Source of the DNA: Cricetomys ansorgei
Taxonomy: Eukaryota; Chordata; Mammalia; Rodentia; Nesomyidae
DNA: 64,000 nucleotides
Reading direction: 5' to 3'
Assembly (NCBI GenBank): GCA_026225945.1
Contig: JAMJFZ010001133.1
Coordinates: 6,716,501-6,780,500 of the forward strand
This document shows, one piece after another, positions 23,559 through 36,554 of this stretch. Position numbers and translations under genes: made by a program. Within the stretch, counting starts at the first letter, position 1; the number at the start of each line of letters is the position of its first letter. The notes beneath the pieces are model-generated. The model saw only the letters and a list, made by a program, of their open reading frames with translations, was not told where the DNA came from and ran no database searches.

Positions 23559-24492
23559 TGTAGAGGAATAGGCCTGTGTGAAAGGTAGGAAGGGTCTATA
23601 TTCCAAGGGTCTACATGAAGGAATCACATTCAGATGCCTGTGTAGTCTGGATAGAATGTAGAAAGAATGTTAAGTATGTTGGTAAAAAACCTTTAATCCT
23701 GATATTCAGAAACCAATGGTGGTCCACGCCTTTTATCCCTAAGATAGAAACAGAGTGTGGAAGCAGAGCTCAGAAAGAGTCAGTGTCACACAAGAAATGA
23801 CATATGAGATGAGTCAGTGAAAGATAGGCAGAGTGACTAATCAGAGGAAGAGTTAGCAGAGTAAGTCAGAATGAGGACATGCCCAACTCTCATAAAAGTG
23901 AATTCTCACTTTAGAGACACAGAGTTCAGAGAGGCAAAGAGAGGACAAGATACAGAGACAATGAAGTGGTCTGACTGAGGATAAGGCAGAGAAGCAGAAA
24001 GGCAGACTGAGGCAGTATGGGATAGTGAGAGCTCAGGGAAGGACAAGACACAGAGGCAAAGAGAGGAGTCTGAGGCAGAGACAGAAGTAGTTTGGCAGAA
24101 GTCAGTATCAGATGGGAAGAGTGATTCAGTTTGAAGCCCAGCAGAGCAGTTCAGAGAGTTGTGAGAGCCTGCCAGAATCAGAAAAATTCAGTCAGAAACA
24201 ATCAGCTGGCTCAGATGATCAGTTTGAACCAGCAGCTTAGAGAAGAGTTTGAGTTCAGTACAGCTCTGAGATCAGAAGGAGCTCGTGAGAGTGGTTTAAT
24301 CAACAGTAGTTCTTCTAGGCTTAAAAATTCTAGATTACAGGAAGGCTGAGGCTAACACCTTCCAGTTCTAGGCTTAAGACTAGATTGTTGAGGTTGAAAT
24401 GTTCCAGGGCTCCAGGACTAAGGACTGATGGTTTAATTAGATGAAGAAGAAACTGCCTTTGTCCTGAATCAATGTCTACATCTAAAATCTAC
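23559..24492 (+). mobile_element. Full ERV LTR, plus strand
   Basis: About 930 bp from TGTAGAGGAATAGGCCTGTG to CATCTAAAATCTACA. It is the best preserved companion of the LTR at 10855 and shares the B1-like 5' part (23680-23742), the GACAAGATACAGAGACAATG block and the end block GTCCTGAATCAATGTCTACA. Upstream GATACTCA and downstream GATACACTCA look related but do not sit directly at the ends. Short plus-strand frames inside (23615, 24131) have no viral features. Confidence 0.75.
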
Positions 24493-27224
24493 AGATACAC
24501 TCAAAAGCACTTATATCTGATGGTGAACATTTAAGCTTAATATATTGGGCAGAGTGTGAATCCTCACAATGACTGGTCATCTTCTCAGGATAATTCACCT
24601 GAGCAAAGAAGGAAATGTCCTTTCTAAGAATCGAAATGCCTAGATTAAATATCCACTATTGTATGTGATAGGATTTGAATGTTAATTGATTACTCCAGAT
24701 ATTTAAGAATTGTCAGCAAAAGTGAGGAGGGATACAAAGGAAATGGACAGACCAAATAACAACAAAATTTGTATTACTATCAAAGAGTTGCTCTAAGATC
24801 AGGTCAAAAGGAATCAGATACAGGATACTTGCGGGGATTTAAGGGGTAGGCTGCTTATATTCGTGGGTTAAAAATGGCTTCTTATGAGATGTTTGGTCCT
24901 TGCTGTCACAGGCCTTTACAGCATGGGACACAGAATGGCTTTACCTAACACAAATGTCAGGCAGTCTCAAAACAGAAGAAGATGATATTTTTTGAAGATA
25001 TGTCTGAGGAATACGCATGCACAGGCCACTGCTACTAAAGAGAGGAAGGAAAACATACAACATCAGATGTAAGGAAGTTTAAGATTCCTATCATCTTCAT
25101 TCTTCAGGGATGATGTTGGACCAGGATATCAATTCTCTTGTCAGCATGGAGAACTAGTCTTTGGCAACTTGAAGACAACCCTCAGTCACTAGTTATTCTG
25201 TGTAAACTAGGATCATATCCAACATTCACGTGATTTAAATTCACCATTTGCCTCATAAGAACCTGAAGAGAAGCATTTGCTTGCTACATTGGTACTGGTA
25301 ACAATTTGTACATTTGGAAACTTATATCAAAATTTTCACAACCAAGAGTATTAGAATATTTACATTTTTTACACAAACTAAATACTATCTTAGCAAAGTG
25401 CACACCAATCAGTCCAAAACAATCAATATTCAGTTCTGAACTGAGGATTCAATTCCTATACACAGTGTTTGGGATAAATAAATCTCAATTCTAACTTTAT
25501 TATTTTTGTTTAAAATACTTCTCATGTTTTATCTAAAATGATTCCTTGGGGACTGTTGTTTTTGTTTATTATTTACTAGACCTATTTTTGAACATGTGGC
25601 TTTCTTTACTTTTTTGGCATAGGTTTATTGCTTCATATCCTCCATTTTCTCAATTTTTCAGTAGTTGTAAGCCATCAAAAAAATTAATTAAAGAATATGA
25701 AATGAAAAAAATTCTGAACTCATCACAAAATTTATACATAGGCACTAGATGTGAGACAGATGTTCTGAGACAATGTTTGTCCTCTACCATAAATGCCAAA
25801 ACAACTGCAATAAGTTGAAAAAAATAGTTGGGGGTGCTTGTAATATTTAACAATTTTTAATGTTTTGAGATTGTTTCTCCCTGAAAGCATGGATGAAATT
25901 TAACTCATAGCATGGGATTAAATTAAAGAGAGTTTCTGTTTTGTTTTCAGTCCCTTTGACAACTAGAATGTTTATTTGAAAGAGGAGAATCATTTCTTTT
26001 AGTATATTCTAAATAATTAATTGTTTCATCAGAAGATGGGAACAAGAACTTTTTTTCAAGTTTTCCTTGGCATCTATAGAAAGAAATCTCATTTGTTTCA
26101 GTAGAATATACTTTTAATTTACATAAGCCTTACTCATAGGGCAATTTTCTGTATATCTAATTGAAAAAAATGTATTGAAAATAAAATTTTTCTTTAATAA
26201 GAAATTCTACTTGTAAACAAAATGAATTAATAAAGCTCTATTTTGTCAGTACTTCAGGCAACCTATTCTCAGGAAGCATCCAGGAGTGGTTTTCATTTAA
26301 ATTGAATGACTGTTTCATACTATGGAAGAATATTTCCCAGTGGTTCCCAATCACTCCCTTGAGCAGCATTTTTTTTTCCTTGGTTTTGGGGGGAAATTCA
26401 GCAAGGCTACCATACATGCCTACAACAAAATGCTTAAACTTTCACAACATATCCTGCTTTCTAGGAAGGATTCCAGGTTGCTAAGTGGGAAACTGACACA
26501 CACAAAAACCCTGCTGTCAATCAGATGTTCCCTTTCAGATTAGTGACCCCTTGGGATCCAACAGTTTCATTTGCATAGATAGCAACAGGAAGCCAGACAT
26601 GCATAGCCCTGGCTAGAAACCCATACCACAAACGCTCCTATTTTTCTGAACAATCTCTCTGATGTAACAACACCAGGAAATAGCCTATATGATTATTTTT
26701 CTATATGCACAAGAAAAAGCGCTGGATTCTATCCATATGTATAGAAGGGATGTAGTCAAAAGACATGACACAGAAGAGGTCCTCACAACACTGACACACT
26801 ATGGTTGTTTAATGGGAAGCTTTCTCATGTGCCAAAGAACTATGTTTTAATTAAAACTACAATTCTCCACTGTCTGCATTTTACACACAGACTTCATTAA
26901 GCTTTTCCCTATTATATATCAATATATAATTGCATTACTATATTTATAATTTAGCATGCATACTAATATATATAATATGCATAACTTGATATATGCAATA
27001 TATATACATATACATATATGTATATACATATGTATATATATATAATGTGGATATATAGTGATGTGGATTCATAATAATTTACCTTTTACACATGAACATG
27101 ATATCTGAATACTTACATGCTGATATTTAAATTATATATATATAAATCTATATAAGTAATCCCTTAAAATTTATATTTATTCACTTATTTATAACTGTGT
27201 GATTATATAGTGGTGGAGTCTGGC
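24493..27224. other. Single-copy stretch, nothing recognised
   Basis: About 2.7 kb without recognised repeats except AT-rich tracts. A 90-codon plus-strand frame (25546-25818) is hydrophobic at its start but is rich in AT-derived residues and has no motif I recognise. Confidence 0.45.
26905..27046. repeat. TA/TATG-rich, partly palindromic tract
   Basis: Alternating TATATAC/GTATATA steps culminate at 26998-27046, where the strand can fold back on itself. Confidence 0.8.
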
Positions 27225-27362
27225 TGTGCCTTAGTGAGGATATGGAAGTCAGAAGACAATTTATTGGACTTGCTTCTTACCTTTATCCTTGTGGGTTATG
27301 TGGGACCATCTTAGTTCCATTGGCTTGGCAGCAAGTACCTTTTACTCACTAAGCCGCCTTTT
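27225..27362 (-). mobile_element. RSINE1/B4-type SINE
   Basis: Reverse blocks ATGGAAGTCAGAAGACAATT, TCCTTGTGGGTTATGTGG, GGCTTGGCAGCAAGTACC and TTTTACTCACTAAGCCGCC match the tRNA-derived RSINE1/B4 consensus. The last block contains the complement of the A box. Confidence 0.8.
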
Positions 27363-30310
27363 AATCCTGAAGTACATAATTTAAATGGAGAATGACTTAG
27401 ATAAATGGAGATATCAAGAAAACAAATTCAATGAGGGTTTACTCAGGTGTGTGAGTACATGATGTATATCTGTGAACACAGGAAACATAGGAAAGCTCTC
27501 ACAGAATCATAGTTAGAGAAATGTAATTGACTCAATGTAAAATAAGTATTCTCCAGATTAAACATTCTGACACTGTGCTGTAGATGTGGGTACTGTATTA
27601 GCTTATAGTAGTCTTTCCTCTAAGAGAAAAAGCAAATGAGTTAATTATTCACTATATCACTGAAAAGCAATTCTAACATAAATGTGTGACTCAACTATGA
27701 ATATTGAAAAGGTCTATGAGAGTAAAATCAAGTGCTTCCCTCAGCTAGTATTTGTGTATCAGGAAGCTGACTGACAGAAAAAAAAAAACGGATGGCAGTA
27801 ACTCAGATTCATGTGGCAGCATAGTTTAGAGAAGGACACAAATTCTCCATGCAGTTCCTTAGGCAGTAATCACCTGAATGATTTGGATCAGAATTTTTGA
27901 CTCTTCAAGTTGAGGTGAACAAATTGCAATCTGTGTTTATAAGAAAATTATAAATGTTCTTGAATATTCTTAGTTGCGTAAAGACTGAAACACACACTTA
28001 TTTTTTTTATACAGCTTTGGATAGCAAAATAACTACTTTCAACTTGATTTGAATAGCATTCACTTATTTAGGGAAAATAAGTTAAGTCAGTGAAAAGACA
28101 GGTGGATACAGCATAGATAGATTGATTACCTTGTTGACTGATAGATTTATGTTAGCTATAAAGATGTTATAATACTTCAAATCAGTTGAAATATTTAGTT
28201 AAAGAAACTTCTATAAATATTGATCATGACCTCAGTTTATACTGTACTCTATACTTGTAGTGTATTCCAAACATTTCTATTAACTCGAGTATGCATGCTT
28301 AAATATTAACACATAAAAGGTTGATATTAAAAATTGTCAGTTTTTTTGATACACAGTGAAGTAACTATGTTATGATAGAGATTGGTTGTTGCAAGAAAGA
28401 AATGAAAGAATTGCCTCCTTCTTTTCCACCATGTCAGAGTAAGGGAAAAAGCATCCCCTGGAAGAATCTGATACATACAAGATCTGTAAGCATCTTCTTT
28501 TTGGTTTTCTCAGTATTCAGAAAAGTAAAAGACCATTTGGGTATGAGTGATCCAATTCAGTTGTAGCCATACTTTGATACAGTCATTCTGAAAAACTAAT
28601 ACAATCAGTTAAGACTAAGGATGGAGAAGTTAATATCCAGTAAGGAGGAGGAAGAGTATGAAGCAATTATGAGTGTATGAAATTAACAAGATGACTGTGA
28701 CTGCTAATTGGAAGAATAAAGGTGTAGAGGAACTGTTTGCCACTAATTTAAAGTGAGTTTACTCAGCATTAACACTGAAAGACAATGAGGAGAAAACCAT
28801 GAAACTATGTAAGTAGTTCTGGTTCATTTTTTCTTTATCTTTGAGTTCCAAGATTGGTGAAGTATTGAAGGTAGGAAGATGTGTGATTACACGAGGGAAC
28901 CAGGATTTAATCTGTGGAAAATAAAAATATCTAGCTTATTAGAAATTTTATTCTAAGCAAAATGACACAAAATAAACCAATTTCACAATAACTTCTACTG
29001 ATATTATATAGAACTGACACTGTAATTTTTTTGTAAAAATTCAGTACAGTATATTATAAAATATATAGTGCTCACACAGGTTTTCAAGAGAACCATATAA
29101 ACTAAATCCAGAGAAAGTATGCAACCTCCTGTTTGTCATCTTTTAAAAGGCTTTGGAAACATTCACAGGTACATGGGGACTTTCCTTACAAGAGCTCTCT
29201 CTGTGAACAGATGTATTTTTCTCAAGAATTCAGAGATATTTTATAAACATTTTTCTTTGCAAAAATTTGATCTGTGACTCCTCCATCAAAACATTATTCT
29301 ATCTGATTTGATGTGCCCTTTATATTTCTGATAGTCTCCTGTATACTTATGCTTTCCCTGTGTACAGACAACCCCTTTTATTAAAGTTGTTCCTCAGAGG
29401 TAATTTTGGTCCCTTTCTTGTGTGGAATGAAGTTTAGACCTCTCATCAAGGCCAGCAGTTCCTATGTAACTTCAAAAGAAATCATATGCCTGAATCACTA
29501 GGTCCCAGAATTAGAACAAACCTGTAAAAGTTTTTAAAAGAATAAAATTTTAATTATTTTACACCTGATTTTGACACTTCTTTGTGGATACTTGAGTACA
29601 TACTTAATACTTAGTGAAATTCTTGGAAACTTAAGAGTAACATTGTTCATTGTGTTAGCAGAGGTGTTGCACAAATTGATGGAAACTGTGTATGCTCTTT
29701 AATTCTTGCGACATCATGCCTAAATGTTTCAATTCACATTTGCACTCTGAAGAGTAAAGAAGTCCTTTCATGTTCCTCCATTGCTTACTTATGCCATACA
29801 AACTTGATTACTAAAACAATTAACATTTACATTTGTGCATACTGCATTCAGATCTATCTGTACTGAGAAATAGCTCAGTTGTCTTGTTTTCATATGTGTT
29901 TTTACAGATTTGATTTAAAGAAAATTTTGTCTATTTGTTTATCATTCTTGGTTACATTCTACTTTTTTCCTTACTTCCTTAACATGTTTTTGTCTATCTA
30001 ACAAAAGAATCTCCAATTGTTCAATGATGTAAAATGCACTCGTTGTCAGCTCTTTTTGCTCTCCTGGGCACTAAGCAAACTGTCACATTGAAATGTTCCT
30101 GGCTTTTCATTTCTCAATTTACTTAATTTCCCTCCCATCTAACTAGTGACTCTTATCTATGCATGACATTACATAGATTTGACTACTGACCAGTGTAGGA
30201 ACAGCAAGTGAGTGGGAATTCAAATTTCTCAGCCCTTAGTTTATAGAGGATATTTCTTTAGTGTATTTGGTTTATCCCAATTGGGAGGGTTACATAGTTC
30301 TATTTTTGGA
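27363..30310. other. AT-rich single-copy stretch, nothing recognised
   Basis: No recognised repeat, exon or RNA gene in nearly 3 kb. Open frames are at or below 64 codons. Confidence 0.45.
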
Positions 30311-30311
30311 A

Positions 30312-30388
30312 ACAAGGTTTCAAATTAGACCAGGGTGGCTGCAAACCTATCTGTCTCAGCGTCCTGAATGCTGAGGTTCCAAGCAAGA
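30312..30388 (-). mobile_element. Old B1-like relic
   Basis: AACAAGGTTTCAAATTAGACC, AGGGTGGCTGCAAACCT and CGTCCTGAATGCTGAGG follow the order of a reversed, much diverged B1 or B4. Confidence 0.4.
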
Positions 30389-30389
30389 A

Positions 30390-31559
30390 CAATTTTTATA
30401 TTCAGAGACTGATTTAATTAACCAGCTACTGTTTCCAGGCCTTCAGTATCAGGGTCAGCAACATTAAGGTTAGATCAGTATTCATTATCACCACTGACAG
30501 TATTCTTAAAGACTATTCTTTGAGTAGTTACATGATAATCCAGGATATTCCTAAAACCTTTTTCCTCAAAGTTCTGTATATATTTCAGAGCTATATTAGA
30601 TATTGAAGATATAAGATAAAAAATCCTAAATAATAGTAACTCCCTTAAGATGTTTTTTTTATTTATAACAATCTGATAGATGCAATTTTATGCTTATTAA
30701 CTCCTCTTATTTATCAAGAGGAAAGTAGAAATAGGAATTACTGTGATATTAAAGACATTTATTCTTTCTCTTTCACTTTTTTCCTTTCTCCATTTCTGTC
30801 TCTTTTCCTCCTTCTCACTCTTCCACCCCATATTCTCTTTTCCTATTCATTTATTCTATCTTCATCATCATTTATATAACTACCTATCATATATAATCTA
30901 CCATACATATGCACACACGCACATATGTGTGTTTTTTAATTTTTGTATTTTAACATAGAGATATTTAAGCCATTTCTGACAATTTCTTGCAAATTTTATA
31001 ACTTTATATTGAGTGTATTTTACTTCAAGTTTTCCCTAAATGTATTATATAGTATACCATCTTTCTCACAATTGACACAGGGGAATTTTGAGAATCAATG
31101 TGAATAAATTGTGACTAATATACTTTATTTCCATGGGCTGGACAAACTGGACAAAGTGCAATAAATACGTTCAGAATATATTTCAATTATCATGTCTCTT
31201 TAAGAGCAAAGGAGTCTATTATTAGTGACTCTTTCTTAATTATTATAAACTTAATAAAAGTTAAAGAGATCACTGTGGACAAGGACAAATCATTTTGTAA
31301 TAATATCTGAATAATTGAGTTCTCCTTCCTAAGCTGCAGTGAGCTAGCTTCCTTTGCTATTTTTCTTGCTTGCTTCTTTGATGATCCTGAGTCTCACAGC
31401 TCAACCATTCAGTTAATAAGGTGAGGCGGTTTAGCTCAAGTAAACCCTCACTGATCTCAGCAGTTTCTAGCTGTATGGTTTTCTGGCATGGTGTTAAGCA
31501 CTTGATTGATATGTTCCCATGTCACTCTATTCCCTGTAGCTGCTACCACTCGCCTATGG
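30390..31559. other. AT-rich stretch with a pyrimidine-rich tract
   Basis: A TTTCTC/CTTTTCC-rich tract at 30755-30860 gives a Phe/Leu/Ser-rich spurious frame (30743-30958). Nothing else recognised. Confidence 0.45.
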
Positions 31560-31712
31560 CTTGTCATCATCTGAGAGGTGTATTTGTTGTTTCATTATCT
31601 GACTGTCACTCTAGATTAAAAGGTCCACAAAAAAATACAATCTGTCTCTTGCTCAGTATTTCAAATGTCTGCTGTGACAGGAAGAGAGTAGGTGCTCAAA
31701 AAAACAGCAAAT
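31560..31712 (+). mobile_element. Ancient L2 LINE 3' end
   Basis: CTAGATTAAAAGGTCCAC, ATCTGTCTCTTGCTCAGTAT and AGAGAGTAGGTGCTCAAAAA follow the well-known 3' end of mammalian L2. The plus-strand frame at 31421-31714 overlaps it and is unsupported. Confidence 0.65.
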
Positions 31713-31734
31713 GATTTCCCATATAAATAATTAT

Positions 31735-31912
31735 AAATACATATGAATATATATTAAAAACAACATTAATTAAAAATAAATAAAAACAATTTAATTAAAT
31801 AAATAAAATATAAACAATTCAAATATAATAAATATAATAACAAATATATTAATATATTAAGCTAATATATTCATTTTATATATATATATATGTATATATA
31901 TATATAAAATAA
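31735..31912. repeat. AT-rich low-complexity tract with (TA)n core
   Basis: AATAAAT/AAATAAA-rich sequence, almost free of G and C for about 150 bases, ends in a TATATA palindrome at 31878-31908. Confidence 0.9.
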
Positions 31913-33892
31913 TCCAAGTCCCAGATATGTTAAGATTAGTCACTATGAGTTTTGCATAATAACTTTTATGTTTATATTTCCTTATCATTTCATTTCATGT
32001 ATTTCTTGTATTATAATTTCATATTCATGTATTTCAGTTATCCCTTTTGTCCCTTCAGAGTCCATGACTGCATCATGAAGCAAATGCTTCTATGTGTATA
32101 AGTTTGGTATTTTCTCTTTATAGAAGCAGTTTACTTAAAAATGTATGTGTGTTAGTGACACAATGAGTTCATCTCTGTGGCCCATAAGTTGTGCAATCCT
32201 CTTTGAAATCCAGTAAGCAGACAATAATCATCGAAATATCATTTATAGAAAGCTAGGATCTCATACACATTTATGACTTTCTACCTAAATTGCAATTAGA
32301 TTTTATCTATGTACAGTTCTATTTTGTTTCATTGAGTTTGGGTGATTTTAATTTACATATATATTTTATAATTCTTTTAAATGAACTCATTTACTATCAA
32401 ACAATGTCTATGTAAGTTTGAATATATTCAAATAGATTGATCCATCACTGCCATAAAGTCTAACATTGGACTAAGAGACAATAATTATCAATCCATTTTT
32501 AAAAGTTTATGCACTCAAACTGTCATTTAAAAAAAAATGGCCATTCAGTAAGATGCACATTTGACAGTCAGACTTGTAAAAATAGAAATGCAGATAACTG
32601 CATTTTAATGCAAATTAGATCTGCATATTCAAAGGCTCAACTTTCTGAAATGAATCACAAAGTGTTCTTCACAATGGAGGAGACTTGACAATTTTAGCAA
32701 TTTGTGTGTGTGAAGCAAAAATGACAATTTTTAAAATTATTAAAACTTTCTTTAGTAAAATTATTGGAAACCTAAATTGTGCATATGATACATGTATATC
32801 TTCATTGCAAATATTGAAAAAAGGATCAATGCACTAGTATACACTGAACTTCTACATCCACATTTCAAGCTTCTAAAATAAAAATTTTAATGTTATGTTT
32901 TATGTTTACATATTGACATTTCTTGCAGTTACAATATACCTCAAAATGAAAGCATTATTTCCACCAAGAATTCTTTTATACTCCTTCTCACTAAATGACT
33001 TTATAGTATTGTAAAGTTATAGCATGAGAAATATAGAGATGATTTTGCTTTTAGAAGTGTACAAATCAAAAGTTCACTCAAAAACACAGGGACTTCAGAA
33101 TATTTTCATATTTGTTTATCTCAAATGAAAACTTACACTTTATCCTTTCTTCATATAAGCTTATTATCTCTGTCTCTCTGACAAAGTAACACACACACAC
33201 ACACTAATGATTAACTTAATGTTCTTTTGAGAAATTCTTATTCCTTCTCTGTCTTAGTATTTCTAATATCAGATCTAATCTCACACTTGATCTACACATA
33301 CTTCTTTTCTCTTCTAAGATAAATCTACTGTTCCCTCCTTCATGTCTTTTTAAAAGAAAGACCTATGATTACTTATTATATTATTCCCAGAGAACTTGAA
33401 CCTCTGTGAATCCCAAGTTTACACATATCAGCCCTATCCTCCATAAATGAAATCATTTTTTTTGCATCAACAAATTTTATTATAATACTTAAACCCTTAG
33501 AAAAATTGAGTTTCAGCACAAAACATTACCTAAGTACTTTTACACTTCTCTTCACAAAACTCTACAAAAAATAAACTTGTAAAAGCTGACCCAGTACACT
33601 CTGATATAAGTTATAAATGTATGTATTCTATGGTACTATTTATACCTTATTTGTCATTGATACCCATCTTGTCATATTTGTCAGTAAAACAGTTGACAAA
33701 CATTCTTTTGTATATTGCTATTGATTATGGATATATGTGTGCGTGTGTGTGTATGTGTGTGTGTATTATATACTGGATGCATTGATCATCTTAATGTCAA
33801 AATAAATGCAAATCACTCCAATCCATGAATTAATATCATTACAATTCATTATTTTCATTTATTTCTCTGCTAATTATTATCTTATTATATTT
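31913..33892. other. Single-copy AT-rich stretch with octamer-bearing segment
   Basis: No recognised repeat family except short CA and ACAC runs (33189-33204, 33735-33766). The part at 32520-32720 carries ATGCAAAT (32609-32616) and TTCAAAGG nearby, and reads like regulatory non-coding DNA; see findings. Confidence 0.4.
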
Positions 33893-33968
33893 TGCAGTGT
33901 TGGAGATCAAATCTAGGGCATTGAACATACTAGGGAATAATTCTACAATGAGTTACATCCTTGCCCTG
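33893..33968 (-). mobile_element. ID/tRNA-derived SINE relic
   Basis: GTTGGAGATCAAATCTAGGGC, TTGAACATACTAGGGAA and CTACAATGAGTTACATCCTTG read as the reverse of an ID-type tRNA head (A and B box region). Confidence 0.6.
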
Positions 33969-34311
33969 ATTCTTTGATTCTGGAAATATGAAAATAACTG
34001 GATTTATAAAAAATTCAATCTGATGTTATGAAACATCATCTTTGCTCAAGAAATTGTCATAAATCTAAAAGTTGGAAAGCAAACTTTCTTCCTGATTCTG
34101 TGGGTGTTGATATCCTACAGCTCTTGCAGAGGTGAATTTGACATATTACAAGATCATCTTTCTATATATAAGCATTTTTAATTCCTACATCTGGTAATCT
34201 ATTCTGATTCCACACACCTGCAACTACAAATTTGTTTTTGAATCACAAAATATGGCAAACAACTCAAATGTCCATCAATAATGTACAGGTTTCTAAGGTA
34301 TGGAACAATAT

Positions 34312-34575
34312 AACAAAGTCAAACAAATGCTATATACTGGTAAAAGTATTTCAAAACATTCTAGTAATAAGACAAAAAAATGTTTGTACATCTATCCAGA
34401 TTTTTGTAAAATAAGATAAGAAATAGAGTAAAAATGTTTATGAAACAAAGTTAAACAAATGCTATATATTGGTAAAAATATTGCAAAACATTTTAGTAAT
34501 AGGACAAAAAATGTTTGTATAGTTATCCAGATTTTTGTAAAATAAGATAAGAAATACAGTAAAAATGTTTATGAA
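34312..34575. repeat. Tandem duplication, two 132-bp units
   Basis: Unit 1 (34312-34443) and unit 2 (34444-34575) align end to end with a few substitutions and small indels that cancel out. Both contain AACAAATGCTATATA, AAAATGTTTGTA and TTTTTGTAAAATAAGATAAG. Confidence 0.93.
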
Positions 34576-34689
34576 ACTAATGTAAATGATTACTAAATTG
34601 AGCCAAGGAGAGCTATAAAGAAAAAAACAAACAAAAGAAATAAGGATTCCCAGAGTATATATTTTTGGTAGAAATCATAATTCATGGCT

Positions 34690-35411
34690 CATAAGCACTG
34701 ATATAAGAGCCAGCAGGAATGGAAGACACCAAAGAAAAAGACATTCTTAACAGGACAATATGGATGCACGTATGAACTCACAGAGTCTTTGGCAACATGG
34801 ACAGAGTCTGCACAGGTCTGAGCTATATGAGCTTCTAGAGAAGAGAAGTGGATACAGAGAGCCTCCCCATCCCTAATCCAAAAGCTATCTTGATTGATAA
34901 GCCTAAGAATAAAAATTTAATTTTCTCCAATGAAGTCTCACTGGGTATACAATCCACACTTCAGAGTAGGCCATATGCCCTCAAACCCAACAGTAGATAA
35001 TCAACACAACATGGTGTCAATGGCATCTTTGAAGGTTCTTTGTCTCATAATGTTTTGTCAGGGCTTTGTTTTTCATACATCATGGCTTCAAGCTTTGTGT
35101 TTTTATGGATTTCTGTGAGTACAAATGTGTGCGTTTCTGCATCTAGATATGTTTCTTGAGCTTTACTTTGTCTCCTTTACTTTTGTTTCTGTTTGTTTTA
35201 TCCTATTCTCATTTGTTTGTTCTTAAATTATCTAATTCTATTTTATCTTCATCACTATAATTATTGTTGTTATGATTATTATTTATATTGTAAAGAGAAA
35301 GGAAGAAAGGGTGTGGATTTGCATGGGTAGAGAAACGGGGAGGATCTGGGAGTAATTGAGAAAGGGAAAATTACACTCAATATATTATATTTAAAAAATG
35401 TATTTTCAATA
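34690..35411 (+). mobile_element. LINE-1 3' UTR with 3' end
   Basis: Recognised by TTTTCTCCAATGAAGTCTCA, CTGGGTATACAATCCACACT, TGGTGTCAATGGCATCTTTG, AAAGGGTGTGGATTTGCATG, GGGAGGATCTGGGAGTAATT and the terminal ATTTTCAATAAAAAG. It is the 3'-most part of an older rodent LINE-1; the 5' limit is approximate. Confidence 0.8.
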
Positions 35412-36066
35412 AAAAGAGGTGATGTATTTTTAATAAGTGAAACAAATCAAAATAGTACTCTGTATTTTTTAAAGTAAACTGATAGAAGAGAAATATCGAT
35501 TTAATTAGGAAAATAAAAAAAAATTACAATCATTTTGTTGCATTTTGCATCCTGAACAAATTATTTTAGGTGCTAATTCTGAATAGTTTCCGAGTTCCAG
35601 AGCCAAGATGAGCATATCAACCAGCACATAGAAATTGTCCCTCTAAAAGAGAAGAGAGGGAAGGAAACAGAAGTGGAGGAGTATCTAAGTAACAATATTT
35701 TTGCATGTCATGGAACTCAGTATGTATTTTCAAATCTCAAAGCTAAATGAATTTAAGAATACTTAAAAAAAAAAGAATGCTGTTTGTCTTTGGAAGTGAG
35801 CTCATTGTACGAGAGGAACTGTGGCAGCTCCTCGGTATTCCATTAAGAAAAACAGAACAGCACCAAAGCATGGCACAAGGGTGAAGAAGGCAAACTTGCA
35901 AGGTGATAAATAGGATTAACAGTGAATTAGGACCCTCATTTGCCTGCAAAGAGCAACAATCAGAAGCTGTGAACCACTGTTCAGCTAGAAGTCACATATA
36001 TTGCATATAACCATGTATTCTCTATTATGATGTGAAGGAACTTTCATGTTCCCCTCTCTGCTCTAC
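35412..36066. other. Single-copy stretch, nothing recognised
   Basis: The 35570-36000 part is less AT-biased, with a few CpGs, and is not a repeat I know. The minus-strand frame at 35743-35949 has no recognisable feature. Confidence 0.4.
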
Positions 36067-36554
36067 TGTTGATTCTTTAACTGCAAATATTAAAGTAAGT
36101 ACCTCAATTTCCTGACTCTTCTGAATTCCAAAATGTAAATCTGCTTCTGACTTTCTGCTTTCTCTCTTGGCTTATTCTGGAATAAACTCTGCTCTTCTAG
36201 ACTTCTCTTTGTGAACTGAACTGTCTATGAGTTGACTGCACTCATACTGGATGACTGAACTCTCTCCTCTGCTTCTTGACTGCTTACGCCCTTTCTGAGC
36301 TCTGCTTCCTGTATCTGCTTCTTGCAGGCTTCATTCTCTGAACTCTGAACTCACTGTGATCTATGAACTGAGAGCCATGAACTGAGACTGCGCCCTACTT
36401 CTGAACTGACTGGTTTCTTTATGTCCAAAGATCTGTGATTAAAGGTGTGTACAACCATTGCCTTCTGAGTTTGGTTACTTAAAAGCATGTACCTCATATA
36501 TTCCTTTTCCAGAGCTACCATGTTGCTGTATTAAAAAATAAATATTCCTCTTCA
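36067..36554 (-). mobile_element. Diverged short relative of the ERV LTR family
   Basis: On the minus strand it begins TGAAGAGGAATATT at 36554, like TGTAGAGGAATTTT at 5364. It carries AGAAGGCAATGGTTGTACAC and CCTTTAATCACAGATC, the B1-like part of the family, then a CAGTTCAG/AGAGTTCAG-rich tract. It is only about 490 bp and lacks most of the middle of the longer copies. Confidence 0.6.

Noticed and set aside
23559..24492. Regularly spaced AGTCAG-type words in the LTR middle, considered as a CRISPR-like or satellite array
   Set aside because: No constant repeat-spacer structure; the same tract is collinear in the other LTR copies, so it is part of the LTR.
23541..24502. GATACTCA / GATACACTCA as a target-site duplication for the 23.6-kb LTR
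   Set aside because: The words do not sit directly at the TG and CA ends and differ in length, so I did not count them.
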